A stretch of 64,000 bases of DNA from Molanna angustata (GCA_963576475.1 OY754964.1:50685892-50749891), one strand, 5' to 3'; positions 21,105 to 31,252 are shown, counted from the stretch's first letter. The notes: a model not told the origin generated them from the letters alone. A program made the numbers and translations.

Positions 21105-21360
21105 AGACCTAGTTGGTCTGTTCTTCAGAAACTATGCCTCCTGGGATGACGAAGACCAAATCCTTTCATCTCTTGGGTGGTCTACCAGGTAGGCGGCGGC
21201 GGCGGCCAGAAGGGATTTCATTCGCCGCTATATATGCAAGTCTATCACTGTCCATCCTGGTAACGTGGTCCCTCCAATGCCTTTTTCTGGACTTACTCCA
21301 CTGAAAGATGTCCTCTATTCGACATGTTTTCCTTATTTGAACATTGCGAACACGATTTCG
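21105..21360 (-). mobile_element. RTE-type LINE C-terminal fragment, minus strand
   Basis: From 21360 downward: HWRDHVTRMDSDRLAYIAAN, EIPSGRRRRRLPGRPPKR. This is the basic 'GHV.RM..DR.......GRRRRGRPP.RW' tail of RTE/R4-like elements. It lies upstream of the palm fragment on the same strand, the wrong order for one element, so these are separate or rearranged insertions. Confidence 0.6.
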
Positions 21361-21700
21361 GAGATTTTATTTTTGTTTTATTTATTTATTTATTTAATCA
21401 CACCATTTCAATAACCTTCATTAAAAATAGATAACTGCTGCCTAACTAGGTATACCAGTTCTAGGGCTGGCAGTGTACACATAATTATATTTTTATCACA
21501 GGAGACATATAGGTTGTACCTATTTGCATTTTTAAAAAGTATCTAAACAATTTAAACTTAACTATTGTACACAGTTTAAAAAATGGAATTGGAGTCATCA
21601 TGATATGCATTATACATACATACATATTGTGTATGTGGGTATCTTATAATTTTTATTTGTTATTTACACAAATAATCTGAAATAGTATCTCTTAGGAATA
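21361..21700 (-). mobile_element. LINE 3' UTR (reverse), family shared with 14165
   Basis: Reversed (AAAT)n at 21376-21395, then AACTGCTGCCTAACTAGG and GTTCTAGGGCTGGCAGTG, matching 14225-14272. No coding sequence. Confidence 0.55.
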
Positions 21701-22084
21701 CTGAACTGACAGAGCATAGATGTGTTAGGTTAGGTTTATTTTTATAGAATGAAAGAAGAAATATTTTTCTTAAACTTTTTGGCATACATGATCCAGCTAT
21801 CTTATAACTAATTCATTCTCACTATAGAATCGTGATTCTTCTAACAATATGTTTGATATAAGAAAACCCTGAAGAAGTTTATTTTAAATTAATGGTTTTA
21901 AAAGTTTAGTGACAACGTGTAAATAACAACTATTTATTTTCTCGAATTAATTCGAATCTTCAGAGAAAATTACCCGACTTAATGGATTCCCGGTTTTGGT
22001 ATTATAAAAGTCACATAATTTTTTTTTCGAAGTCCGGTTTCGATTCAATGTTTTCTGTGGGAACCTACATATAGCGACGAAGCG

Positions 22085-22185
22085 GGATTATATGTATATT
22101 TAGGTATAAGAGAACCGAGAAATCAGGCACCTACAGGGTTTGCGACCTATCACCAGTTGGTTGACGTGATCACTTTACGTGAAAA
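22085..22185 (+). repeat. GTGATCACT-family repeat, copy 2
   Basis: AGAACCGAGAAATCAGGCAC, CTACAGGGTTTGCGACC, GGTTGACGTGATCACTTTAC. It matches 13803-13880. Confidence 0.55.
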
Positions 22186-22189
22186 CAAA

Positions 22190-22965
22190 ACAATATAAAA
22201 GTACATTGACGGTAGGTATCTTCACGAAAACAGTACAATATTACTTAAGTGTATCTAAGGTAGGTATCTATGCGTAAACTAAACAATATTAAAGTGTATC
22301 GAAGGAAGGTATCTAAGCGTAAACTAAACAATATTAAAGTGTATCGAAGGAAGGTATCTACGCGTAAACTAAACAATATTAAAGTGTATCGAAGGAAGGT
22401 ATCTACGCGTAAACTAAACAATATAAAAGTGTATCGAAGGTTGGTATCTACGCGTAAACTAAACAATATAAAAGTGTATCGAAGGTAGGTATCTACGCGT
22501 AAACTAAACAATATAAAAGTGTATCGAAGGTAGGTATCTACGCGTAAACTAAACAATATTAAAGTGTATTGAAGGTTGGTATCTACGCGTAAACTAAACA
22601 ATATAAAAGTGTATCGAAGGTCGGTATCTACGCGTAAACTAAACAATATAAAAGTGTATCGAAGGTAGGTATCTACGCGTAAACTAAACAATATAAAAGT
22701 GTATCGAAGGTAGGTATCTACGCGTAAACTAAACAATATAAAAGTGTATCGAAGGTAGGTATCTACGCGTAAACTAAACAATATAAAAGTGTATCGAAGG
22801 TAGGTATCTACGCGTAAACTAAAAAATATAAAAGTGTATCGAAGGTAGGTGTCTACGCGTAAACTAAACAATATTACAGTGTATCGAAGGTAAGTATCTA
22901 CGCGAAAACTAAACGATATAATATAAGTGTTTTGCAGGTAGGTATCTACGTGAATAAAACAAAAT
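22190..22965. repeat. 45-bp minisatellite, about 17 copies
   Basis: The unit is GCGTAAACTAAACAATATAA then AAGTGTATCGAAGGTAGGTA and TCTAC. Central copies are nearly identical and edge copies are degraded. As 45 is a multiple of three, both strands stay open for long stretches (a 208-codon minus frame, repeat FSLRVDTYLRYTFIL). Nothing indicates translation. Confidence 0.93.
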
Positions 22966-22983
22966 ACGAAGAAATAAATATAA

Positions 22984-23376
22984 ACGGATGTCGATCAATT
23001 TGATAAACGTAAAAAACATTTTCGTGTAACCCAAGGTAAATATGTTGTAACGAAAAAGAAAAAAGTATATTTCAGATCCGATGGTTCGACTATTTGGAAT
23101 AAGCAAAGCGATTCAGCATTCCACCATCTTGAATACCCAGAAATAAAAGACAATTTCAAAATATCTAATCCACACCGCAGCACCGTTTTTTCCCGGGAAA
23201 AATTGGAAATGTTTGTAAATTTATTTATTTTTTTCCCAGTGGTTTTAATGAAAACCACACAACGCCTGTCACGATGTGTCAACCCTATTGCAACCCTTAT
23301 CTCGGAATTACTGGCAATGATGAGCCCAGAGGAGTGCAGGGCTGTCACATCCTATTTTCTCCTCGTACATATTTAA
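22984..23376 (+). CDS. Unrecognised 130-codon open frame
   Basis: Open from a TAA at 22981 to a TAA at 23374, with no ATG until about codon 75 (23206) and another at 23248. Such a long open stretch is unlikely by chance in AT-rich DNA. The translation has a basic N-terminal part (KYVVTKKKKVYFRSDGSTIW), a middle part (FHHLEYPEIKDNFKISNPHR), and a helical C-terminal part (VNPIATLISELLAMMSPEEC). I recognise no domain. It could be an exon, an old transposon piece or chance. The opposite strand is also open at 22995-23348 in another register. It abuts the 45-bp minisatellite. Confidence 0.3.
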   Translation, partial: TDVDQFDKRKKHFRVTQGKYVVTKKKKVYFRSDGSTIWNKQSDSAFHHLEYPEIKDNFKISNPHRSTVFSREKLEMFVNLFIFFPVVLMKTTQRLSRCVNPIATLISELLAMMSPEECRAVTSYFLLVHI

Positions 23377-24054
23377 GTAGACATCCAATGAAAATCAGTT
23401 ATCAATCACTTTGAATTCATAAAGAGAGGCCTCAGCTCTCAGTAATTTAACTATTTTCAGTGGAGAGGACAATTAAAAATAAAAAAAAAACAAAATCTAG
23501 TTCATTTTATGATTGTGTTGTTATCTATAACGTTCTTACATCTGGATTGTAACTATGTCAGTCTTTTCCATTATTTGAAGTATTTTCACTGTGTGAACTA
23601 AATAATATTGAAAATTTGTAAACTCCTACATCCAATGCAATTAAATAGATATAACATTTGTTTAATTTTGTGACAGGGATATTCTTGTTTTCACTAGTAG
23701 ATACCTTCCAATTTTATAGTTACTTCAAAGGAAAGAATGTCACAATCCTTATTGAATCAATATATATTTTGATTTGATGTCGAACTCATGCGAGTCACAT
23801 AACACCTAGTCTACACACCTGACCAAATTGATCTTTGACCCCTTCTCTATGGTTTTGAAATGTCAAATCGCGTCGGATGAAATGTCAATATCATGACGGA
23901 CATTTTGACCTTTTGTGAGCCATGTGTCTGTTTTGATGTTTTTTTTTATTTTTTCACCGTGAAGAAAACTTTGAAAAGGTTCCCTCATTTTTTCATTTAC
24001 TTATTTATTTCATGTTAATGTTTATTAAGTTATTTATATTTTTAGATAAGAAAC
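23377..24054. other. No gene recognised
   Basis: AT-rich sequence between the open frame and the Penelope-like palindrome, without recognisable coding or repeat structure. Confidence 0.4.
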
Positions 24055-24067
24055 AGGAATTTACATA
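24055..24067 (+). repeat. Left 13-bp direct repeat flanking the Penelope-like palindrome
   Basis: AGGAATTTACATA here recurs at 30997-31009, exactly where the right arm ends, and looks like a target-site duplication. Confidence 0.6.
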
Positions 24068-24604
24068 CGCACTTTTCAATCTTTCGATTGTGACGGCATC
24101 AAATTTGTAGAATTCCATTATGACAATGATTAATATGAACACATATATAATTCCACAATTTATTTTATTTTTCTCCCGACGACCGTTTCGGCTTATAAGG
24201 CCATAATCAACTGGTGTTGAATACACAGTTCACATTTCTTTTATACAAAATTTAACAAAGGTTATAACAGGTAAATAGATAAATGTATGTATATAATGCT
24301 ATTAATGATGGGAAAACCTGACACATAATGAGGTACTGGAAAAGGGACAGACAAATGGGTATTTGTGTGAGAGGGAGAGAGAAGGAAGATATACAATTAA
24401 AATTAAAATAAGCCATGTGTATAGGAATTGGATTTTTTGGTAAAGCCCATTATTACTATTTCAGTATGTCAATTTCTTAATAATTATGGGTGGCAATTTA
24501 TATAGTTCTTATATGTAAATAACTAAAATAATATATTATAATGACAAAAAATTATTATGTTACACATAAATATTTATACATTAGGGTTTCTATTTTATAC
24601 TATA

Positions 24605-25135
24605 TTTGTTTGACACATCAATAACAAATTTTATGAGCATATATATAAAATGAATTTAAGAAAGACGCATATAAATTATTTAAGTACATGATAAGAAACA
24701 GTATCATTACATTTAACACATTTTATGAACATATTTAAAAAAGGACACATTTAAATGACATATATGTATAAGATAAAAAACTGATATTTGTTTGACATAT
24801 CAATAACAAATTTTATGAGCAATAATGAATTTAAGAATGACACATTTAAATTATTTGAGTACATGATAAGAAACACTATCATTACATTTTACACATTTTA
24901 TGAACATATTTAAAAAAGACACATTAAATGACATATGTGTATAAGATAAAAAAACTTATATTTGTTTGACATATCAATAACAAATTTTATGAGCATATAT
25001 ATAATGAATTTAAGAGTGACACATTTAAAATATTTAAGTACATGATAAGAACAGTATCATTACATTTAACACATTTTATGAACATATTTAAAAAAGGGGG
25101 GGGGGACACATTTAAATGACATATAAGATAAAAAT
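24605..25135 (-). repeat. Three tandem ~178-bp repeats in the element's 3' region, left copy
   Basis: CAATAACAAATTTTATGAGC occurs at about 24620, 24801 and 24975, with GACATATNNNTATAAGATAA, TACATGATAAGAA and ACATTTTATGAACATATTT at matching offsets. The same array is mirrored in the right copy. Confidence 0.8.
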
Positions 25136-25365
25136 ATTGTTACATTTAGGTACTGTTATGTAGGATTTCGTGTCTACATGTAATATGTGTATAGGGTTAC
25201 ATAAGATATGTCACGCGGGTCAGTGATAACTTACAAGTGTTTAATAATAATATATATATAAATGGTTTTCATTAAGTTAATAGGAAATAATTGGTCGCTG
25301 GTGTATGTACACATATTCAATATAAAGAATGGTTGAATGGGGGGATGAAAATGTTATTGCGTGTT

Positions 25366-27525
25366 TTAATTATTTTTAAATATATCCAGAAGCGGCGAAT
25401 TATATATATTAATTTGTTCATTGATTAGATTGTATTTAAGGTTTTTATTTATGTGTAACTGTTCCATGAGGTTGAGTTTAAGGCCTTTATTGTTGTAGTG
25501 AAGAGGGATAGGTTCGTTATTTTCTGAAATAGAGTGATTATTGTCTATTAGGTGTTTGGCGAACTGGGATGCTTCCGGATGTCCATGGATGAAAGCCCTC
25601 TTGTGTTCGTTAAATCGTCTGTTAAAGGGTCTCCCAGTCTGTCCTATGTAGATTGCGTCACAATCGTCGCATTTAATCTTGTACACACCTGATTTCTTTA
25701 ACTTCTCTATTTTTTCTTTACAGTTTTTTATGTTGGATCCTAAATTGTTGTTAATATTGTACGCCGTGTTTATGTTGCTTTTTTTGAAAATTTTTCCTAT
25801 TTTTTCTGTTAAGTTACCGAAGTATTCTAGAGTAATGTAAATGGATTCTGAATTAAGGTTTTCATTATTTATGATAGGGTAGATTTGGTTTTGGTTACAT
25901 CTGCGTGTCATTTTATCAACAATTTTATTCACAATTTCTGAAGAGAAACCATTATTCGATGCAATTTGATGAATTGTATTTAATTCTTCCTTGTAAGACA
26001 CTTCATTTAGAGGGACACTGAGGAGTCTATGAACCATTGAGTTATATGCCGCGAGTTTATGGCTCCATGGGTGCATGCTCGTTGCGTGTATCGTGACATC
26101 AGTGTATGTTGGTTTCCTGTAGATACTAAACATGTGATGGTTTTCAGCTTTTGTAATCGTTATGTCTAAGAAATTTAGTTTTCCTTCTTTTTCAATTTCA
26201 ACTGTGAAGCTTATTTTTGTATGAAGGGAATTGACGAAAGTCACGAACTTATCGAGTATTCTGTCTGTACCCGTCCAACAGATTAAAATATCATCTATAT
26301 ATCTGTAGTAATATAGGATATATTTAGAAAAATGAGAATTGACTATTTGGTGTTCTAGGGTGTCCATGAATAATTCAGCCATTAGGCAACTGAGTGGGCT
26401 ACCCATTGGTAGACCGTCTTTTTGTTGGAAGAATTGTCCATCAAAAACAAAATAATTACTTTCCAGACATACTTTGATAAGTGATTGTAGCTCGTTTGCT
26501 ATCACGGGGTTGATATTTTTAGTATATAACATTTTTTCAATGATTTCCAGGCAATCTTTAATAGGTACATTTGTAAAGAGGCTTGTTACGTCTAATGATA
26601 TGAATTTAGAATTATGCGGGATGTTTATATTTTTAATCTTGTTGACTAGATCCACTGAATTTTTAACACTATATTTTGGTTCGAAGTTTGTGTATGTTTT
26701 AAACAAGTAATTTAGTTTTTTGGCCAACTTGACTGTAGGTGCATTGATAAAGGATACAACTGGGCGAATCGGCATGTTTTCTTTATGTATTTTGGCAAGT
26801 CCGTATAACGTGGGGGGTCTCGGGTTCATCACCAATAGGGATTGTTTTTGCGGTGTTTTCGGAAAGATTGCATTGCAATTGTTGATTATGTCTTTCACAG
26901 TTTTCACATATTTATCTGTTGGGTCTTTATTCAGGAAATTGAATTCTTCTGGTTTTAAGAAATCTCTTACTTTTTTTAGATATTCCTCTTTCTCCATGAT
27001 AACTGTTGTATTTCCTTTGTCTGCCTTAGTAATAGTTAGATTATTTTCGGTACATTTTTGTATAATAGTTTTAAGGACTTTTTGTTCTTGGTTATAGTGA
27101 TTGTTTCTATGGGTGTTTTTAAAGTTGATTGCTGTTTTGAGCATATTTGTGGCTTCATACTTAATCGAATTGGTTGAAATTGGAGTGGTTATAGGATTAA
27201 GTAAATTTGCAGAAACTGCCTTCCTTACACCCACCTCAATATCGACTGCTAGGTTCTCCAAATCCTTTGGTGATGTTCCTCCTGGGATGTTGTATTTGAA
27301 TCCTTTATCTAGGAGTGTGACTTCTTCTTTGTTAAAAACGGTGTTTGATAGATTCAATGTTTTTGTATAGAACTTAGTTTCAGTAATATTAGTTTTATTA
27401 ATCGGTATTTTTTGTGATTCACGTAATTTTTTAAACTTTTTATTTTGTACTTGTATTTTTTTATATATAATGTCGTCTATCTCTATCTTTATATTGAGCA
27501 TCACTCTATCAAACTCCAAAGGGTG
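25366..27525 (-). CDS. Penelope-like reverse transcriptase with GIY-YIG endonuclease, left copy
   Basis: An intact frame of 717 codons from the first usable start (27519), N-terminally truncated at the palindrome junction. Residue numbers count from MEFDRV. Motifs: KADKGNT (about 166-172), the DKG signature of Penelope-like N-termini; fingers PPTLYGLAKIHK (235-246) and RPVVSF (252-257); palm SLDVTSLFTNVP (308-319); GLPMGSPLS (369-377); catalytic YIDD (407-410); LNFLDITI (448-455); and a C-terminal GIY-YIG nuclease with GVY (611-613), CDDC (617-620), YIG (624-626) and RRFNEH (634-639). The protein would copy element RNA at cleaved DNA ends. No stop or frameshift interrupts it. The missing N-terminus makes independent function uncertain. 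Confidence 0.92.
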   Translation of the reverse strand, partial: HPLEFDRVMLNIKIEIDDIIYKKIQVQNKKFKKLRESQKIPINKTNITETKFYTKTLNLSNTVFNKEEVTLLDKGFKYNIPGGTSPKDLENLAVDIEVGVRKAVSANLLNPITTPISTNSIKYEATNMLKTAINFKNTHRNNHYNQEQKVLKTIIQKCTENNLTITKADKGNTTVIMEKEEYLKKVRDFLKPEEFNFLNKDPTDKYVKTVKDIINNCNAIFPKTPQKQSLLVMNPRPPTLYGLAKIHKENMPIRPVVSFINAPTVKLAKKLNYLFKTYTNFEPKYSVKNSVDLVNKIKNINIPHNSKFISLDVTSLFTNVPIKDCLEIIEKMLYTKNINPVIANELQSLIKVCLESNYFVFDGQFFQQKDGLPMGSPLSCLMAELFMDTLEHQIVNSHFSKYILYYYRYIDDILICWTGTDRILDKFVTFVNSLHTKISFTVEIEKEGKLNFLDITITKAENHHMFSIYRKPTYTDVTIHATSMHPWSHKLAAYNSMVHRLLSVPLNEVSYKEELNTIHQIASNNGFSSEIVNKIVDKMTRRCNQNQIYPIINNENLNSESIYITLEYFGNLTEKIGKIFKKSNINTAYNINNNLGSNIKNCKEKIEKLKKSGVYKIKCDDCDAIYIGQTGRPFNRRFNEHKRAFIHGHPEASQFAKHLIDNNHSISENNEPIPLHYNNKGLKLNLMEQLHINKNLKYNLINEQINIYNSPLLDIFKNN

Positions 27526-27526
27526 T

Positions 27527-29749
27527 ATCCAAAGGGATAATATTCAATACTACATAAAGTGCCTACATGCAGAACTATCATATCATCTACACCCTTTGGA
27601 GTTTGATAGAGTGATGCTCAATATAAAGATAGAGATAGACGACATTATATATAAAAAAATACAAGTACAAAATAAAAAGTTTAAAAAATTACGTGAATCA
27701 CAAAAAATACCGATTAATAAAACTAATATTACTGAAACTAAGTTCTATACAAAAACATTGAATCTATCAAACACCGTTTTTAACAAAGAAGAAGTCACAC
27801 TCCTAGATAAAGGATTCAAATACAACATCCCAGGAGGAACATCACCAAAGGATTTGGAGAACCTAGCAGTCGATATTGAGGTGGGTGTAAGGAAGGCAGT
27901 TTCTGCAAATTTACTTAATCCTATAACCACTCCAATTTCAACCAATTCGATTAAGTATGAAGCCACAAATATGCTCAAAACAGCAATCAACTTTAAAAAC
28001 ACCCATAGAAACAATCACTATAACCAAGAACAAAAAGTCCTTAAAACTATTATACAAAAATGTACCGAAAATAATCTAACTATTACTAAGGCAGACAAAG
28101 GAAATACAACAGTTATCATGGAGAAAGAGGAATATCTAAAAAAAGTAAGAGATTTCTTAAAACCAGAAGAATTCAATTTCCTGAATAAAGACCCAACAGA
28201 TAAATATGTGAAAACTGTGAAAGACATAATCAACAATTGCAATGCAATCTTTCCGAAAACACCGCAAAAACAATCCCTATTGGTGATGAACCCGAGACCC
28301 CCCACGTTATACGGACTTGCCAAAATACATAAAGAAAACATGCCGATTCGCCCAGTTGTATCCTTTATCAATGCACCTACAGTCAAGTTGGCCAAAAAAC
28401 TAAATTACTTGTTTAAAACATACACAAACTTCGAACCAAAATATAGTGTTAAAAATTCAGTGGATCTAGTCAACAAGATTAAAAATATAAACATCCCGCA
28501 TAATTCTAAATTCATATCATTAGACGTAACAAGCCTCTTTACAAATGTACCTATTAAAGATTGCCTGGAAATCATTGAAAAAATGTTATATACTAAAAAT
28601 ATCAACCCCGTGATAGCAAACGAGCTACAATCACTTATCAAAGTATGTCTGGAAAGTAATTATTTTGTTTTTGATGGACAATTCTTCCAACAAAAAGACG
28701 GTCTACCAATGGGTAGCCCACTCAGTTGCCTAATGGCTGAATTATTCATGGACACCCTAGAACACCAAATAGTCAATTCTCATTTTTCTAAATATATCCT
28801 ATATTACTACAGATATATAGATGATATTTTAATCTGTTGGACGGGTACAGACAGAATACTCGATAAGTTCGTGACTTTCGTCAATTCCCTTCATACAAAA
28901 ATAAGCTTCACAGTTGAAATTGAAAAAGAAGGAAAACTAAATTTCTTAGACATAACGATTACAAAAGCTGAAAACCATCACATGTTTAGTATCTACAGGA
29001 AACCAACATACACTGATGTCACGATACACGCAACGAGCATGCACCCATGGAGCCATAAACTCGCGGCATATAACTCAATGGTTCATAGACTCCTCAGTGT
29101 CCCTCTAAATGAAGTGTCTTACAAGGAAGAATTAAATACAATTCATCAAATTGCATCGAATAATGGTTTCTCTTCAGAAATTGTGAATAAAATTGTTGAT
29201 AAAATGACACGCAGATGTAACCAAAACCAAATCTACCCTATCATAAATAATGAAAACCTTAATTCAGAATCCATTTACATTACTCTAGAATACTTCGGTA
29301 ACTTAACAGAAAAAATAGGAAAAATTTTCAAAAAAAGCAACATAAACACGGCGTACAATATTAACAACAATTTAGGATCCAACATAAAAAACTGTAAAGA
29401 AAAAATAGAGAAGTTAAAGAAATCTGGTGTGTACAAGATTAAATGCGACGATTGTGACGCAATCTACATAGGACAGACTGGGAGACCCTTTAACAGACGA
29501 TTTAACGAACACAAGAGGGCTTTCATCCATGGACATCCGGAAGCATCCCAGTTCGCCAAACACCTAATAGACAATAATCACTCTATTTCAGAAAATAACG
29601 AACCTATCCCTCTTCACTACAACAATAAAGGCCTTAAACTCAACCTCATGGAACAGTTACACATAAATAAAAACCTTAAATACAATCTAATCAATGAACA
29701 AATTAATATATATAATTCGCCGCTTCTGGATATATTTAAAAATAATTAA
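27527..29749 (+). CDS. Penelope-like reverse transcriptase with GIY-YIG endonuclease, right copy
   Basis: The same protein as the left copy, residue for residue from LEFDRVMLN onward, with all catalytic motifs (DKG, YIDD, GIY-YIG) intact. The frame is also open through the 64-bp spacer, adding residues such as QRDNIQYYIKCLHAELSYHL, which probably belong to the element's real coding sequence. The open frame can be extended back to an ATG-like start at 27470, but 27470-27525 is the antisense of the other copy, so that start is not genuine. No promoter is visible between the two 5' ends. Confidence 0.92.
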   Translation: MQRDNIQYYIKCLHAELSYHLHPLEFDRVMLNIKIEIDDIIYKKIQVQNKKFKKLRESQKIPINKTNITETKFYTKTLNLSNTVFNKEEVTLLDKGFKYNIPGGTSPKDLENLAVDIEVGVRKAVSANLLNPITTPISTNSIKYEATNMLKTAINFKNTHRNNHYNQEQKVLKTIIQKCTENNLTITKADKGNTTVIMEKEEYLKKVRDFLKPEEFNFLNKDPTDKYVKTVKDIINNCNAIFPKTPQKQSLLVMNPRPPTLYGLAKIHKENMPIRPVVSFINAPTVKLAKKLNYLFKTYTNFEPKYSVKNSVDLVNKIKNINIPHNSKFISLDVTSLFTNVPIKDCLEIIEKMLYTKNINPVIANELQSLIKVCLESNYFVFDGQFFQQKDGLPMGSPLSCLMAELFMDTLEHQIVNSHFSKYILYYYRYIDDILICWTGTDRILDKFVTFVNSLHTKISFTVEIEKEGKLNFLDITITKAENHHMFSIYRKPTYTDVTIHATSMHPWSHKLAAYNSMVHRLLSVPLNEVSYKEELNTIHQIASNNGFSSEIVNKIVDKMTRRCNQNQIYPIINNENLNSESIYITLEYFGNLTEKIGKIFKKSNINTAYNINNNLGSNIKNCKEKIEKLKKSGVYKIKCDDCDAIYIGQTGRPFNRRFNEHKRAFIHGHPEASQFAKHLIDNNHSISENNEPIPLHYNNKGLKLNLMEQLHINKNLKYNLINEQINIYNSPLLDIFKNN

Positions 29750-29984
29750 AACACGCAATAACATTTTCATCCCCCCATTCAACCATTCTTTATATTGAAT
29801 ATGTGTACATACACCAGCGACCAATTATTTCCTATTAACTTAATGAAAACCATTTATATATATATTATTATTAAACACTTGTAAGTTATCACTGACCCGC
29901 GTGACATATCTTATGTAACCCTATACACATATTACATGTAGACACGAAATCCTACATAACAGTACCTAAATGTAACAATATTTT

Positions 29985-30510
29985 TATCTTATATGTCATT
30001 TAAATGTGTGTCCCCCCCCTTTTTTAAATATGTTCATAAAATGTGTTAAATGTAATGATACTGTTCTTATCATGTACTTAAATATTTTAAATGTGTCACT
30101 CTTAAATTCATTATATATATGCTCATAAAATTTGTTATTGATATGTCAAACAAATATAAGTTTTTTATCTTATACACATATGTCATTTAATGTGTCTTTT
30201 TTAAATATGTTCATAAAATGTGTAAAATGTAATGATAGTGTTTCTTATCATGTACTCAAATAATTTAAATGTGTCATTCTTAAATTCATTATTGCTCATA
30301 AAATTTGTTATTGATATGTCAAACAAATATCAGTTTTTTATCTTATACATATATGTCATTTAAATGTGTCCTTTTTTAAATATGTTCATAAAATGTGTTA
30401 AATGTAATGATACTGTTTCTTATCATGTACTTAAATAATTTATATGCGTCTTTCTTAAATTCATTTTATATATATGCTCATAAAATTTGTTATTGATGTG
30501 TCAAACAAAT
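29985..30510 (+). repeat. Three tandem ~178-bp repeats in the element's 3' region, right copy
   Basis: Mirror of 24605-25135, with the same three units and the same C-run (GTCCCCCCCC near 30009) at the ORF-proximal edge. Confidence 0.8.
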
Positions 30511-30903
30511 ATAGTATAAAATAGAAACCCTAATGTATAAATATTTATGTGTAACATAATAATTTTTTGTCATTATAATATATTATTTTAGTTATTTACA
30601 TATAAGAACTATATAAATTGCCACCCATAATTATTAAGAAATTGACATACTGAAATAGTAATAATGGGCTTTACCAAAAAATCCAATTCCTATACACATG
30701 GCTTATTTTAATTTTAATTGTATATCTTCCTTCTCTCTCCCTCTCACACAAATACCCATTTGTCTGTCCCTTTTCCAGTACCTCATTATGTGTCAGGTTT
30801 TCCCATCATTAATAGCATTATATACATACATTTATCTATTTACCTGTTATAACCTTTGTTAAATTTTGTATAAAAGAAATGTGAACTGTGTATTCAACAC
30901 CAG

Positions 30904-30938
30904 TTGATTATGGCCTTATAAGCCGAAACGGTCGTCGG
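30904..30938 (+). ncRNA. Degenerate hammerhead-like remnant at the Penelope-like 3' end
   Basis: TTGATTA, then GGC-CTTATAA-GCC, GAAACGG and TCGTCGGG. The layout (core, helix II, GAA) parallels the motifs at 6.6, 59.05 and 61.1 kb. Two core positions deviate (C3 to U, G8 to U) and helix I does not close. Mirrored at 24177-24211 on the minus strand. Confidence 0.3.
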
Positions 30939-30996
30939 GAGAAAAATAAAATAAATTGTGGAATTATATATGTGTTCATATTAATCATTGTCATAA

Positions 30997-31009
30997 AGGA
31001 ATTTACATA
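30997..31009 (+). repeat. Right 13-bp direct repeat flanking the Penelope-like palindrome
   Basis: AGGAATTTACATA, identical to 24055-24067, begins at the first base after the right arm. Confidence 0.6.
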
Positions 31010-31034
31010 TTTGTCTTGGATCCACCTTTCTTTA

Positions 31035-31252
31035 GGCTGTCATCAGTTTATGCCTGTCATCAGTTTATACCTGTCATCAGTTTATACCTGTCATCAGTTT
31101 ATACCTGTCATCAATTTATGCCTGTCATCATTTTACGCCTTTCATCTTTTTACGCCTTTCATCAGTTTATGCCAGTCATCAGTTTATTTTATGCCAGTCA
31201 TCAGTTTATTTTATGCCTGTTATCAGTTTATTTCTGTCATCAGTTTTCGCTA
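31035..31252. repeat. 17-bp minisatellite, about 11 to 12 copies
   Basis: The unit is TGTCATCAGTTTATACC with scattered substitutions and a few TTTTA expansions near 31180-31215. It ends next to GATGCGCTTGCACAACATTT, a relic of the GTGATCACT family. Confidence 0.85.

Larger units (their letters stand above)
24068..30996. mobile_element. Head-to-head pair of Penelope-like retroelements (6.9-kb palindrome)
   Basis: Arms 24119-27525 and 27590-30996 are inverted copies in exact register (mirror sum 55115) around a 64-bp spacer. Where I compared them they are identical, and the two coding frames translate identically over 717 residues. The left copy extends 51 bases further at its 3' end (24068-24118). 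Each copy holds a reverse transcriptase/GIY-YIG frame, a 3' region with three imperfect direct repeats of about 178 bp, and a terminal stretch with a hammerhead-like remnant. A 13-bp direct repeat flanks the whole unit. The 5' ends face each other and both are truncated at about the same point. CCAAAGGG occurs twice at the junction (27516, 27529), suggesting microhomology at the join. Confidence 0.9.

Noticed and set aside
22245..22871. 208-codon minus-strand frame
   Set aside because: Entirely the 45-bp minisatellite read in one frame; no start context, no sequence outside the array.
27470..27525. ATG-like start giving a 759-residue right-copy protein
   Set aside because: These bases are the antisense of the opposite arm, so the first residues are accidental.
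26474..28641. Antisense frames of 78-125 codons inside the Penelope-like coding regions, on both arms
   Set aside because: They mirror the reverse transcriptase frame, are hydrophobic by composition and occur identically in both copies only because the arms are identical.
24119..30996. Palindrome as a pure sequencing or assembly artefact (hairpin read)
   Set aside because: Flanks differ immediately outside the arms, the left copy is 51 bases longer and a 13-bp direct repeat borders the unit. Not excluded without raw reads.
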